This document shows, piece after piece, positions 16,081 through 26,843 of a stretch of DNA of 55,803 bases. The DNA is from Hyphomicrobiales bacterium. Lineage in GTDB: Bacteria > Pseudomonadota > Alphaproteobacteria > Rhizobiales > Ancalomicrobiaceae. How positions within the stretch are numbered: the stretch's first letter is position 1; every line of letters begins with the position of its first letter. The notes under the pieces were generated by a model. It was given only the letters and a program-made list of their open reading frames with translations, had not been told where the DNA came from and searched no databases. The DNA is taken from assembly GCA_021286855.1 (NCBI GenBank), contig JAJTBO010000023.1:1-55803 (forward strand), read 5' to 3'. A program made the position numbers and the translations under genes.

Positions 16081-18474
16081 ATGCGCCGCGATCGCGAGGC
16101 GAGGGAGACGGGCGTGGCGCGAGGTTCGGATCGACGGCGGGATCCCGTCTTCGAAGACGACGACGATCTCGGCGCGCCCGATCGGTTGGATCTGCGTCTG
16201 CGTCCGGAGGATCGGCCGACGGCGGGCCGTGGCCCGATCCGCCGCGGGGCCCCGCGGGAGGCCGGACGCGGCCGGGTCGAGCCGACGCCCTACATCGAGG
16301 AGACGCCGCTGATGGCGATGCGCGACGAAGACGGTCGTCGACCGCGCCGGCGCGCGGTCGAGGTCGAGGACGACGAGCCGACGCCCCAGACGCCGCGGCG
16401 GTCGAAGGGCGGCGGCAACGGCGGTCGGCGGCCGCCGCGCGGCTTCGGGCATTTCGTCAAGCGGGCGATCTACTGGGGCTTCGTGCTGTCGATCTGGGGG
16501 GCGATCGGGGTCGGCGGCATCCTGCTCTATTACGGTGCGCGCCTGCCGCCGACGTCGGAATGGGCGGTGCCGCAGCGGCCGGCCAACGTCAAGATCCTCT
16601 CGGCCGACGGCAAGCTCGTCGGCAATCGCGGCGACACCGGCGGCGAGGCGGTTCACATCAAGGATCTGCCGCCGTGGCTGCCCGGCGCGATCGTGGCGAT
16701 CGAAGATCGCCGCTTCCGCGACCACTGGGGCGTCGATCCGATCGGCCTCGCCCGCGCGGTGGTGGTCAACCTGACCCATCGCGGCGTGTCGCAGGGCGGC
16801 TCGACGCTGACCCAGCAGCTCGCCAAGAACCTGTTCCTGACCCAGGAGCGGACCTTCGGACGCAAAGTGCAGGAGGTGCTGCTCTCCCTCTGGCTGGAGC
16901 GCACCTACACCAAGGATCAGATCCTCGAGCTCTACATGAACCGCGTCTACATGGGCGCCGGCGCCTATGGCGTCGACGCGGCGGCGCGGCGCTACTTCGG
17001 CAAGTCGGCGCGCGACGTGACGCCGATGGAGGCGGCGATGCTCGCGGGCCTCCTGAAGGCCCCGTCGCGCTACGCCCCGTCGCGCGATCCCGATCGGGCC
17101 AAGGCGCGGGCGCAGACGGTGCTGGCGGCGATGGTGGAGACCGGGGTGATCACCGAGGCGCAGCGTCAGGCGGCGATCGCCCAGCCCAGGATGATCTTCA
17201 CCCAGCCGAATTCCGGCTCGGAGAACTACGTCGCCGACTGGGTGATGGATCAGGTGCCGAGCTACATCGGCTCGATCGACAAGGACATCGTCGTCGAGAC
17301 GACGATCGACTCGTCGCTGCAGATCCTGGCGGAGGCGGCGCTGCAGGCCGGCATGGCGCAGTTCGGCGACAAGAAGGACGTCAGCCAGGGGGCGATCGTC
17401 ACGATCGATCCGAGCGGCGCGGTCAAGGCGCTGATCGGCGGGGTCGACTATTCGAAGTCGCAGTTCAATCGGGCGGTGGCGGCCAAGCGCCAGCCGGGCT
17501 CGGCCTTCAAGCCCTTCGTCTATCTGACGGCGATGGAGCACGGGCTGACGCCGGAGACGATCCGCGAGGACGCGCCCTTCTCCTACAAGGGCTGGAGCCC
17601 GAAGAACTTCGAGAAGGAGTTCAAGGGGCCGGTGACGCTGAAGGAGGCGCTCGCCGATTCGATCAACACGGTGGCGGCCAAGCTCGCCATCGAGGTCGGC
17701 CCGAAGAACGTCGCCGAGACGGCGATGCGGCTCGGCATCACATCGTCCCTGATGGCGACGCCGTCGATCGCGCTCGGCACCTCGGAGGTGACGCCGCTGG
17801 AGATCACGGCGGCCTATGTGCCCTTCGCCAACGGCGGCATGGGCGTGGTGCCGCACGTCATCACGAAGATCACCTCGGCGAACGGCAAGGTGCTCTATCA
17901 GCGCAAGGGCACCGGCATCGGTCGGGTGATCGAGCCGGTGCCGCTCGCCGAAATGAACGCGATGCTCTCGGAAACGCTTTCCTCGGGCACGGCGCGCAAG
18001 TCGCAGATCCCCGGGTGGCAGACCGGCGGCAAGACCGGCACCAGCCAGGATTTCCGCGACGCCTGGTTCATCGGCTACACGGCGCGGCTGACCACCGGCG
18101 TCTGGCTCGGCAACGACGACGGCCAGCCGACCAAGCGGGGCACCGGCGGCTCGTTGGCGGCGGTGGTCTGGCAGCGCTTCATGCTCGACGCCCATCGCGG
18201 CCTGCAGGCCTCGGCGATCCCGGGCAGCACGGCGCGTTGGACGATGGACACGAGCGCGCCTCCGGTCTCGGCGTCGACGTCGGCGACGGGGTCGACGCGG
18301 GCCGAGGCGATCCCGACGGTTCCCTCGCAGCGGGTCGAGGCCCTGCCGGTCTCGCCGCAACGGCCGCGCGGCCGCATCGCCGATCCGCAGACGACCGGTT
18401 CGGCGCGCACCCGCAGCTACGAACACGAGCCGCAGACGCTCGGCGAATTCCTGGGCGGATTCTTCGGACGGTGA
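16081..18474 (+). CDS. Class A penicillin-binding protein (transglycosylase/transpeptidase)
   Basis: Bifunctional peptidoglycan synthase of 797 residues at the inner membrane. An unusually long, charged, probably disordered cytoplasmic N-terminus (1-115, rich in Arg, Asp, Glu, Pro) precedes one transmembrane helix (about 127-150). The glycosyltransferase domain shows IEDRRFRDHWGVD with its catalytic Glu and QGGSTLTQQLAKNLFL; the transpeptidase domain shows nucleophile Ser in PGSAFKPF, SIN in DSINT and KTG in GGKTGTSQ. A Pro/Thr/Ser-rich tail ends in FLGGFFGR. It starts 69 bases after maeB with GGGAGA upstream and converges with folC. It is a PBP1A/1C-like member; the exact subgroup is uncertain. 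Confidence 0.94.
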   Translation: MRRDREARETGVARGSDRRRDPVFEDDDDLGAPDRLDLRLRPEDRPTAGRGPIRRGAPREAGRGRVEPTPYIEETPLMAMRDEDGRRPRRRAVEVEDDEPTPQTPRRSKGGGNGGRRPPRGFGHFVKRAIYWGFVLSIWGAIGVGGILLYYGARLPPTSEWAVPQRPANVKILSADGKLVGNRGDTGGEAVHIKDLPPWLPGAIVAIEDRRFRDHWGVDPIGLARAVVVNLTHRGVSQGGSTLTQQLAKNLFLTQERTFGRKVQEVLLSLWLERTYTKDQILELYMNRVYMGAGAYGVDAAARRYFGKSARDVTPMEAAMLAGLLKAPSRYAPSRDPDRAKARAQTVLAAMVETGVITEAQRQAAIAQPRMIFTQPNSGSENYVADWVMDQVPSYIGSIDKDIVVETTIDSSLQILAEAALQAGMAQFGDKKDVSQGAIVTIDPSGAVKALIGGVDYSKSQFNRAVAAKRQPGSAFKPFVYLTAMEHGLTPETIREDAPFSYKGWSPKNFEKEFKGPVTLKEALADSINTVAAKLAIEVGPKNVAETAMRLGITSSLMATPSIALGTSEVTPLEITAAYVPFANGGMGVVPHVITKITSANGKVLYQRKGTGIGRVIEPVPLAEMNAMLSETLSSGTARKSQIPGWQTGGKTGTSQDFRDAWFIGYTARLTTGVWLGNDDGQPTKRGTGGSLAAVVWQRFMLDAHRGLQASAIPGSTARWTMDTSAPPVSASTSATGSTRAEAIPTVPSQRVEALPVSPQRPRGRIADPQTTGSARTRSYEHEPQTLGEFLGGFFGR

Positions 18475-18481
18475 GGCGGCG

Positions 18482-19795
18482 TCACGCCGGCGGCGTGCCG
18501 TTTTCGGCGAGGACCGCGCTGGCGAGATAGAGCGAACCGCAGATCAGAATGCGCGGCGCGGGGCCCTCGGTCTCGCGCCGCAGGCGTTCGAGAGCCTCGC
18601 GCACCGAATTCGCCGGCTCGGCGGCGAGGCCGGCGTGGTCTCGGATCGTCGCTGCGAGGGCGGCGGGGTTGCGGCCGGGATGCTCGCCGCCGTCGATGGG
18701 CACGGTGACGACGCGCTCGGCGAGCCCGGCGAAGGCGCGGAAGAAGCCGATCGGGTCCTTGGTCTCGAGCATGCCGGCGACGAGGACGAGCGGACGGGGC
18801 GCGCGTCGGGAAAGGTCGGCGAGGGTTTCGGCGATCACCTCGCCCGCGCCCGGATTATGGCCGCCGTCGAGCCAGATCTCGGCGTCGGCGGGGGCGGCCT
18901 CGACGAGCCGGCCGGCGGCGAGACGCTGCATGCGGGCCGGCCAATCGACGGCGAGGAGGCCGCGCGCCGCGGTCTCGGCGTCGGGCAGCAGGCCGGCCGC
19001 CTCGAGCGCGGCGAGGGCGCATCCGGCGTTGACGATCTGATGGGGCCCGAGGAGGCGCGGCGGCGGCAGGTCGAGGAGGGCGGTCTCGCTCCGGTAGACG
19101 AGGCGGCCGTCCTCGAGCGTCGAGGTCCAGTCGCGTCCGCCGAGACGGAGCCGCTCGCCGGCGCGGGCCGCCGCGCGCTCCAGCACGGCGACGACGGCGT
19201 CGTCCTGCGGGGCGGAGACGACCGGGCGGCCGCGTTCGACGATGCCGGCCTTTTCGGCGGCGATCTTTTCGAGCGTGTCGCCGAGGAACTTCTCGTGATC
19301 GAGCGAGATCGGGGTGATCACCGAGACGAGACGGTTTTCGACCACGTTGGTGGCGTCGAGCCGGCCGCCGAGGCCGACCTCGAGCAGGGTGACGTCGGCC
19401 GGCGTTTCGGCGAAGAGCTCGAAGGCGGCGACGGTCGCCAGTTCGAAGAAGGTGATGGGATCGCCGGCGTCGGCCTCGACCGCCCGTTCGATCGCCTGCG
19501 CGAGCGCGTCGTCGTCGACGAACCGGCCGGCGAGGCGAATGCGCTCGGCGAAGCGGACGAGATGCGGCGAGGTGTAGACGTGGACGGTCTTGCCCGAGGC
19601 CTCGAGGATCGCGCGCAGAAGGGCGGTGGTCGAGCCCTTGCCGTTGGTGCCGGCGACGTGGATCGGCGGCGGCACGCGAAGGTGCGGATCGCCGAGCCGG
19701 GCGAGGAGACGCCGCATCCGATCGAGGCCGAGGTCCCAACCGGCCGGCACGGTCTTCTCGAGCCGCGCGAGGAGAGCGTCGAGCGCCGACGTCAT
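18482..19795 (-). CDS. folC: Dihydrofolate synthase / folylpolyglutamate synthase
   Basis: Bifunctional Mur-ligase-fold enzyme of 437 residues that adds glutamate to dihydropteroate and then to folates. Visible motifs are the P-loop IHVAGTNGKGSTTALLRAIL (about 46-65), ITFFELATVAAFELFAE, the Mg/ATP region LLEVGLGGRLDATNVV and the carbamylated-lysine segment EKIAAEKAGIVERGRP, with DGGHNPGA in the C-terminal domain. It is the last gene of the minus-strand trpF-trpB-trpA-accD-folC series, 19 bases after accD, with a GGAGGG ribosome site. It converges with the penicillin-binding protein gene 7 bases away. Confidence 0.95.
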   Translation of the reverse strand: MTSALDALLARLEKTVPAGWDLGLDRMRRLLARLGDPHLRVPPPIHVAGTNGKGSTTALLRAILEASGKTVHVYTSPHLVRFAERIRLAGRFVDDDALAQAIERAVEADAGDPITFFELATVAAFELFAETPADVTLLEVGLGGRLDATNVVENRLVSVITPISLDHEKFLGDTLEKIAAEKAGIVERGRPVVSAPQDDAVVAVLERAAARAGERLRLGGRDWTSTLEDGRLVYRSETALLDLPPPRLLGPHQIVNAGCALAALEAAGLLPDAETAARGLLAVDWPARMQRLAAGRLVEAAPADAEIWLDGGHNPGAGEVIAETLADLSRRAPRPLVLVAGMLETKDPIGFFRAFAGLAERVVTVPIDGGEHPGRNPAALAATIRDHAGLAAEPANSVREALERLRRETEGPAPRILICGSLYLASAVLAENGTPPA

Positions 19796-19814
19796 CGAGG
19801 CCCTCCGAGCGCGA

Positions 19815-20714
19815 TCAGGCGGCGGCGTCGGCGACCGGCACGACGGCCGTGCCGTGCTTCGGCCGATCCTTCTTCATGAAGAGATGGGCGAGGTTGGAGA
19901 TGGTCGAGCGCAGTTCGTGACGCGGCACGACCAGATCGACCATGCCGTGGTCGAACAGGTATTCGGAGCGCTGGAACCCTTCAGGCAGCTTCTCGCGGAT
20001 GGTCTGTTCGATGACGCGCGGGCCGGCGAAGCCGATCAGCGCGCCCGGTTCGGCGATGTGGACGTCGCCGAGCATGGCGTAGGAGGCGGTGACGCCGCCG
20101 GTGGTCGGGTTGGTCAGAACCACGAAATAGGGCAGTTTCGCCCGACGCAGCGCCTGCACCGCGACGGTGGTGCGCGGCATCTGCATCAAGGACAGGATGC
20201 CCTCCTGCATGCGCGCGCCGCCGGAGGCGACGAAGAGCACGAAGGGCGTGCCGCGCTCGCGCGCCGTCATCAGGCCGGTGACGATCGCCTCGCCGGCGGC
20301 CATGCCGAGCGAGCCGCCCATGAAGTCGAAATCCTGCACCGCGGCGGTGACCGGCAGCCCTTCCAGCGTGCCCCAGGCGACCTGGACGGCGTCGTCCTTG
20401 CCGGTCTTGGCGCGGGCGTCCTTGATCCGGTCGACGTAGCGGCGCTCGTCGCGGAACTTCAAGGGATCGGGCAACGCCGGCGGCGTCGGCACGGCGGTCC
20501 ATTCGCCACGGTCGAAGAAGGCGTCGAGACGGGCCTTGGCCGGCATCCGCATGTGATAGCCGGAGGAGGGCACGACGAACTGATTGGCCTCGAGATCGCG
20601 GTGGAAGACCATCTCGCCGGTCTCCGGACACTTGATCCAGAGGTTTTCCGGCACGTCCTTCTTGGTCAGAAGGCTCTTGATCTTCGGGCGGACGACGTTG
20701 GTGAGCCAGTTCAA
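19815..20714 (-). CDS. accD: Acetyl-CoA carboxylase carboxyltransferase subunit beta
   Basis: Beta subunit (299 residues) of acetyl-CoA carboxylase carboxyltransferase, which with AccA transfers CO2 from carboxybiotin to acetyl-CoA to give malonyl-CoA for fatty acid synthesis. The crotonase-like core is clear: [37 protein letters not shown] and [20 protein letters not shown]. The N-terminal Cys4 zinc ribbon of E. coli AccD is reduced to one cysteine (C29 in [12 protein letters not shown]); the other positions are Thr, Val and Ser. I recall this from other rhizobial AccD proteins, so it is probably lineage-typical. The start is TTG at 20714, supported by GGAG eight bases upstream and the conserved MNWLTN start. 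Confidence 0.95.
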   Translation of the reverse strand: MNWLTNVVRPKIKSLLTKKDVPENLWIKCPETGEMVFHRDLEANQFVVPSSGYHMRMPAKARLDAFFDRGEWTAVPTPPALPDPLKFRDERRYVDRIKDARAKTGKDDAVQVAWGTLEGLPVTAAVQDFDFMGGSLGMAAGEAIVTGLMTARERGTPFVLFVASGGARMQEGILSLMQMPRTTVAVQALRRAKLPYFVVLTNPTTGGVTASYAMLGDVHIAEPGALIGFAGPRVIEQTIREKLPEGFQRSEYLFDHGMVDLVVPRHELRSTISNLAHLFMKKDRPKHGTAVVPVADAAA

Positions 20715-20781
20715 GGGCGTATCTCCATCGTCGGTCGGCGGAGCGACCGAGGAGGGGGCGGGCGGACCCGACCCCGCGAAT

Positions 20782-21615
20782 TCATTCGGCGGCGCGAGCG
20801 GCGCGGACGCCGCGAGCGATGTCTTCGACCAGAGCCGCGACCGCCGGGACGGTCCGCGCGCTCGCCTTGCCGTCGACGAGGCTCGCCGCCACCGCCTGGA
20901 CGATCGCCGAGCCGACGACGACGCCGTCGGCGTTGCGGCCGATCTCGCGGGCGGTCTCGGCGTCGCGGACGCCGAAGCCGACGGCGACCGGCAGATCGGT
21001 GTGCCGCTTGATCCGGCCGACCGCCGCCGCCACCCGGTTCGCGTCGGGCTTCGCCGCGCCGGTGATGCCGGTGATCGAGACGTAATAGACGAAACCGGAG
21101 GTGTTCGCGAGCACCGTCGGCAGACGATGGTCGTCGGTGGTCGGCGTCGCCAGACGGATGAAGTTGAGGCCGCCCGCCAGCGCCGGCAGGCAGAGCTCGT
21201 CGTCGGCCTCCGGCGGCAGGTCGACGATGATCAGGCCGTCGACGCCGGCCGTCTTCGCGTCGGCGAGGAAACGCTCGGGGCCGTAGACGTAGATCGGGTT
21301 GTAATAGCCCATCAGGACGATCGGCGTCGTAGTGTCGCCGGCGCGGAAGGCGCGGACGAGGTCGATCGTCTTGGCCAGCGTCTGGCCGGCGTGCAGGGCT
21401 CTGAGGCCCGCCGCCTGGACCGCCGGGCCGTCGGCCATCGGATCGGAGAAGGGCATGCCGATTTCGATCACGTCGGCGCCGGCCTTCGGCAGGGCCTTCA
21501 GGATGTCGAGCGAGGCGGCGGGGTCGGGATCGCCGGCCATGACGAAGGTGACGAAGGCCGGACGGCCCTGCGACGCGACCTCGGCGAAGCGGCGGGAGAT
21601 GCGGGTGTCGGTCAT
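20782..21615 (-). CDS. trpA: Tryptophan synthase alpha subunit
   Basis: TIM-barrel lyase of 277 residues that splits indole-3-glycerol phosphate and channels indole to TrpB. The catalytic Glu is in [17 protein letters not shown] with the second acidic residue in [17 protein letters not shown] and the phosphate site [13 protein letters not shown] and [10 protein letters not shown] are present. It starts 8 bases after the trpB stop codon without a strong ribosome site of its own, so coupling to trpB is likely. Length is normal. Confidence 0.96.
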   Translation of the reverse strand: MTDTRISRRFAEVASQGRPAFVTFVMAGDPDPAASLDILKALPKAGADVIEIGMPFSDPMADGPAVQAAGLRALHAGQTLAKTIDLVRAFRAGDTTTPIVLMGYYNPIYVYGPERFLADAKTAGVDGLIIVDLPPEADDELCLPALAGGLNFIRLATPTTDDHRLPTVLANTSGFVYYVSITGITGAAKPDANRVAAAVGRIKRHTDLPVAVGFGVRDAETAREIGRNADGVVVGSAIVQAVAASLVDGKASARTVPAVAALVEDIARGVRAARAAE

Positions 21616-21623
21616 CGGATCGC

Positions 21624-22867
<1,244 letters not shown>

Positions 22868-22871
<4 letters not shown>

Positions 22872-23548
22872 GGCTTCGGTCCTGGTTCGGTCGTGCGACG
22901 CCGATCGGCTTCGCGGGCGTTGTCGATGAAGGCGCGGATCCGCGCGGGGTCCTTGCGGCCGGGGGCGCTCTCCACGCCGGAGGCGACGTCGACGGCGGCG
23001 ACGCCGGTCACGGCGATCGCTTCGGCCACGGTCTCCGGGGTCAGCCCCCCCGATAGCATGACCGGGCGACCGGGGTCGAGATCGCGGACGAGCCGCCAGT
23101 CGAAGGAGAGGCCGTTGCCGCCGGGAAGCGCGTCCGGCGTCTTCGGCGGTTTGGCGTCGAAGAGGATCCGATCGCAGACGGCGACATAGGCCGGCACGAC
23201 GGCGAGGTCGGCGGCGTCGGCCACCGGGATCGCCTTCATCACCGCGCGGCCGGTGCGGGCGCGAATCTCGGCGCAGCGCGCGGGGCTCTCGTGGCCGTGC
23301 AGCTGGATGAGGTCGGGCTTCAGCCGGGCGGCGATCGCGTCGACGAGGGCGTCGTCGGGGTCGACGGTCAGGGCGACGATCGCGGCTCGACCGCGCGCCG
23401 GGCCGGCGAGGCGGACGGCTGCGTCGAGCGAAACCGAGCGGGGGCTCTTGGGGAAGAAGTTGAACGCGATCAGATCGGCCCCGGCCTCGAGCGCGGCGTC
23501 GACCGCCTCGTCGCTGTTCAGGCCGCAGATCTTGATCTCGAGCGTCAT
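22868..23548 (-). CDS. trpF: Phosphoribosylanthranilate isomerase
   Basis: TIM-barrel isomerase of 226 residues catalysing the Amadori rearrangement of phosphoribosylanthranilate in tryptophan synthesis. The N-terminal motif [20 protein letters not shown] contains the catalytic Cys, with [14 protein letters not shown]; the general acid Asp region and phosphate site are [16 protein letters not shown] and [10 protein letters not shown]. The start at 23548 follows GAGGAAG; the longer frame upstream lacks family similarity. First gene of the trpFBA-accD-folC operon, divergent from coaBC across 185 bases. The other trp genes (trpE, G, D, C) are not in the window, the usual split in this group. Confidence 0.95.
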
Positions 23549-23733
23549 TGCTTCCTCATGTGGGGCGAGCGCGGATCTCTGCCACGGACGGGGGCGGGAG
23601 TCCATGGGAGGGCGGCGCGGCACGCCATGTTCACGCATCTGCCAGCCGATCGTGGCGGGGGCGCGGCGAGGCTGATAGGGTCGGGCGCGAAAGAAGCGAC
23701 GCCGGATCGCTCGCCATGTGGGGACGAGGCCTC

Positions 23734-24942
23734 ATGCTCGCCGACAAGCGCATTCTCCTGATCATCGGCGGCGGCATCGCCGCCTACAAGTGCCTCGACC
23801 TGATCCGCCGCCTGCGCGAGCGTGGCGCGAGCGTGCGGGTGGTGATGACGCCGGCGGCGAAGGAGTTCGTGACGCCGCTGTCGGTCGGGGCCTTGAGCGA
23901 AAACCCGGTCCATATCGATCTCTTCGATCTGACGCAGGAGAACGAGATCGGCCACATCCGCCTGTCGCGCGAGGCCGACCTCCTGGTGGTCGCGCCGGCG
24001 ACCGCCGATCTCCTCGCCAAGATGGCGAACGGGCTCTGCAACGACCTCGCCACCAACGTGCTGCTCGCCACCGACAAGCCGGTGCTGGCGGCCCCGGCGA
24101 TGAACCCGCGGATGTGGGGCCATCCGGCGACCCGGCGCAACGTGGCGCAGCTTTCGCGAGACGGCGTCCGCTTCGTCGGGCCGAATTCGGGCGCGATGGC
24201 CGAGCGCGGCGAGATCGGCGCCGGGCGGATGGCCGAGCCGATGGAGATCCTGGCGGCGATCGAGGCGCATTTCGAGGCGGTGGGCGAGGGCCGGCCGCTC
24301 GCCGGTCGCCGCATCGTCGTCACGGCCGGGCCGACCCACGAGCCGATCGATCCGGTGCGCTACATCGCCAATCGCTCGTCCGGCAAACAGGGCTACGCGC
24401 TCGCCCGCGCCTTCGCCGAGGCCGGGGCGACGGTGACGCTGGTCTCCGGCCCGGTAGGCCTGCCCGATCCGGAAGGCGTCAAGGTCGTCCGGGTCGAGAC
24501 GGCGCGGGAGATGCTGGCGGCGGTCGAAGGCGCGCTTCCCGCGGATGCGGCGGTGATGGCGGCGGCGGTCGCCGATTGGCGGGTCGCCTCGGAGGCGGCG
24601 GAGAAGATCAAGAAGGGGGCGGGCGGCGCGCCACATCTCGACTTCGTCGAGAACCCGGACATTCTGGCGACGGTCGGTCGTCACCCGACCCTGCGTCCGC
24701 GTCTCGTCGTCGGCTTCGCGGCGGAGACGGAGAACCTGCTGACCAACGCCCGCGCCAAGCTGGAGAAGAAGGGCGCCGACCTGATCGTCGCCAACGACGT
24801 CTCACCGGAGACCGGCATCATGGGCGGCGACCGCAACACGGTCCGGATCGTCGAGACCGCGGGCGTCACCGATTGGCCGGACCTGCCCAAGGACGAGGTG
24901 GCGGAGCGGTTGGCGGCGTTGATCGCGGAGCGGCTGGGGTGA
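23734..24942 (+). CDS. coaBC: Bifunctional phosphopantothenoylcysteine decarboxylase / phosphopantothenate-cysteine ligase
   Basis: Fused CoaC-CoaB enzyme of 402 residues making 4'-phosphopantetheine in coenzyme A synthesis. The flavin-dependent decarboxylase half (about 1-185) shows IIGGGIAAYKCLDLIRRLRE, the VAPATADLLAKMANGL flavin region and PAMNPRMW with the substrate clamp. The ligase half shows VVTAGPTHEPIDPVRYIANR, SSGKQGYALA, AAVADWRV and the KIKK lysines, then NPDILATV. The ATG at 23734 was chosen because GGGGACGAGG lies just upstream; an in-frame ATG at 23716 would add six residues. Divergent from trpF. Confidence 0.96.
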   Translation: MLADKRILLIIGGGIAAYKCLDLIRRLRERGASVRVVMTPAAKEFVTPLSVGALSENPVHIDLFDLTQENEIGHIRLSREADLLVVAPATADLLAKMANGLCNDLATNVLLATDKPVLAAPAMNPRMWGHPATRRNVAQLSRDGVRFVGPNSGAMAERGEIGAGRMAEPMEILAAIEAHFEAVGEGRPLAGRRIVVTAGPTHEPIDPVRYIANRSSGKQGYALARAFAEAGATVTLVSGPVGLPDPEGVKVVRVETAREMLAAVEGALPADAAVMAAAVADWRVASEAAEKIKKGAGGAPHLDFVENPDILATVGRHPTLRPRLVVGFAAETENLLTNARAKLEKKGADLIVANDVSPETGIMGGDRNTVRIVETAGVTDWPDLPKDEVAERLAALIAERLG

Positions 24943-25011
24943 GGAGCGCGCGGGGGGCTTCGATCCCGTTCCAGCCCGCGCGTTCGGTCGGAATTCAACG
25001 AGGAAGACGCC

Positions 25012-25881
25012 ATGACCGTCGCCGTTCCGAGACCCCTGTTTTCCTGCCGCGCCGTGTTCTTCTGTAGCGCCGAGAAACCCGATCCGATCGTCGAGGCCGC
25101 CGCGGCGGGGGTCGACATGATCATCGTCGATCTCGAGGACGAGGTGCCGCCGGCGAACAAGGCGACGGCCCGGGCCTCGCTCGCCGGGCTCCTCGATCGT
25201 TGCCCGCAGGGGTCGGCGCTGTTCGTGCGGGTCAACAGCCCGAAGTCTCGCCATGTCGCCGAGGATCTCGCCGCCGTCGCCGGGCTGGAGCGGTTGGCCG
25301 GCGTCGTCGTTCCCAAGGTGGAGGCGCGACGGGATCTCGAATTCGCCGCCGAACGGCTCGCGGCGGCGGGCGGCGGGCATCTGCCGTTGGTCGCGGTGCT
25401 GGAATCGCCGGCGGCGTTCCTGGCGCTGCGCGACATCGTGGAGGCCGACGCGCCGCTCGCCGGTTTCACCATGGGCCCCTTCGATCTGACCCGGGCGCTC
25501 GGATCGGCCCGGCGGGACGACCAGGATCCGGTCCGCGCCGCCCGCGCCTGGGCGCTGATGGCCGGCCGCGCGCGCGGCATCGCCGTGGTCGACGGTCCGG
25601 CCGACGCCCGGCTCTCGACGGTCGAAAAGCAGGCGGCGTTCGCGAACGCTCGGGCGATGGGCTTCGACGGCAAGATCGTCACGCGTCTGGCCGAGGCCTC
25701 GGTGGTGGCGCGTCTGTTCACGCCGTCGGACGAGGAGACGAGGCTGGCGGAACAGATCGTCGCCGCCTTCGCATCGGATCCTCGGGCCGAACTGGCGGTT
25801 CTGGAGACCGGCGCGAGCGTCGACGCCGGCAATCTCGCCTGGGCCGAGCGGCGTCTGCTCGCCGCCGCAAGGGGGGCTTGA
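25012..25881 (+). CDS. CitE-like CoA ester lyase (HpcH/HpaI aldolase family)
   Basis: TIM-barrel lyase-like protein of 289 residues related to the citrate lyase beta subunit and malyl/citramalyl-CoA lyases. Landmarks are the Arg in LFSCRAVFF, IIVDLEDEVPPANKATAR with the metal-binding acidic pair, LFVRVNSPKS, VVVPKVEARRDLEF and LVAVLESPAAFLALRDI (metal Glu). No citrate lyase alpha/gamma genes are adjacent, so it is a stand-alone member and the substrate is unknown. It starts 69 bases after coaBC and may be transcribed with it. A gap of 115 bases to the pirin gene holds no gene. Confidence 0.82.
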   Translation: MTVAVPRPLFSCRAVFFCSAEKPDPIVEAAAAGVDMIIVDLEDEVPPANKATARASLAGLLDRCPQGSALFVRVNSPKSRHVAEDLAAVAGLERLAGVVVPKVEARRDLEFAAERLAAAGGGHLPLVAVLESPAAFLALRDIVEADAPLAGFTMGPFDLTRALGSARRDDQDPVRAARAWALMAGRARGIAVVDGPADARLSTVEKQAAFANARAMGFDGKIVTRLAEASVVARLFTPSDEETRLAEQIVAAFASDPRAELAVLETGASVDAGNLAWAERRLLAAARGA

Positions 25882-25996
25882 GCGGGGTCTCGGGACGGGA
25901 CGTCCGTTCTCACTCTTCGCCGGCGGGGGCGCCGCCGAAGAGGGGGTTCGATCCGCGCCGGGCATTCCCACTCGACGCGGTCGTCCGGCGCAGCTC

Positions 25997-26701
25997 TCAC
26001 GGCGCCATGTCGAAGAGTAGGATCTCGGCGTCGCCGATCCCCGTCAGGTCGATCCGGCCGGCTTCGGCCGTCGACAGGCCGTCGCCTTCCCTCAGCCGTT
26101 CGCCGGCGACGATCGCCTCGCCCTTCGCCATCTGCACCCAGGCGATGCGGCCGGGGGAGAGTTCGTGCGCCACCGTCTCGCCGTCGGAAAGACGTGTCGC
26201 GAAGAGGTCGACGTCGCGATGGACGACGACCGAGCCGTCGCGGCCGTCGCGGGAGGCGACGAGGCGCAGGCGTCCGGCCTTTTCTGCGGGTTCGAAGCGG
26301 GTCTGTTCGTAACCGGGTGTCAGGCCCTGCGCCTCGGGGAGGATCCAGATCTGGAGGAAATGCGTCGGATCGGTCGACGAGGCGTTGAATTCGGAATGGC
26401 GGATGCCGGTTCCCGCCGTCATGCGCTGGACGTCGCCGGGGCGGATCACCGAGCCGTTGCCGAGGCTGTCGCGGTGCTCCAGGGCGCCATCGAGGACATA
26501 GGAGACGATCTCCATGTCGCGATGGGGATGGGTCGGGAAGCCGCCGCCGGGGGCGACGCGGTCGTCGTTGATCACCCGCAGGGGTCCGAAACCCATGTGG
26601 CGGGGATCCCAATAGTCGCCGAAGGAAAAGCTGTGGCGGCTGTCGAGCCAGCCGAAGTCGGCCCGACCTCGCTCCTCGGCGCGTCTGACGGTGACGGTCA
26701 T
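25997..26701 (-). CDS. Pirin family protein (quercetinase-like bicupin)
   Basis: Bicupin of 234 residues like E. coli YhhW. Motifs: DFGWLDSRHSFSFGDYWDP at the start, the metal-binding cupin GGGFPTHPHRDMEIVSYVL (two His of the HxH pair and later Glu) and TAGTGIRHSEFN, then FLQIWILP. Characterised members oxidise quercetin or act as redox-sensing co-regulators; neither can be chosen here. The start at 26701 has GAGGAG upstream. It lies at the end of a run of minus-strand genes (azoR, CMD-like, GFA, pirin), a mix often seen around stress or detoxification loci. Confidence 0.9.
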   Translation of the reverse strand: MTVTVRRAEERGRADFGWLDSRHSFSFGDYWDPRHMGFGPLRVINDDRVAPGGGFPTHPHRDMEIVSYVLDGALEHRDSLGNGSVIRPGDVQRMTAGTGIRHSEFNASSTDPTHFLQIWILPEAQGLTPGYEQTRFEPAEKAGRLRLVASRDGRDGSVVVHRDVDLFATRLSDGETVAHELSPGRIAWVQMAKGEAIVAGERLREGDGLSTAEAGRIDLTGIGDAEILLFDMAP

Positions 26702-26843
26702 GTCGGATGTCTCCTCGCGCGGTCGGAGAACCGCGCCTTCGCCGATCAAGATGGCGCTCGACCGCAGGAGCGGCAATCCGGCGGTCGTTCGACGAATTGA
26801 TCGACGAACGGAGACGATGCCGGCGTGGGGGCGGCCGGCGACG

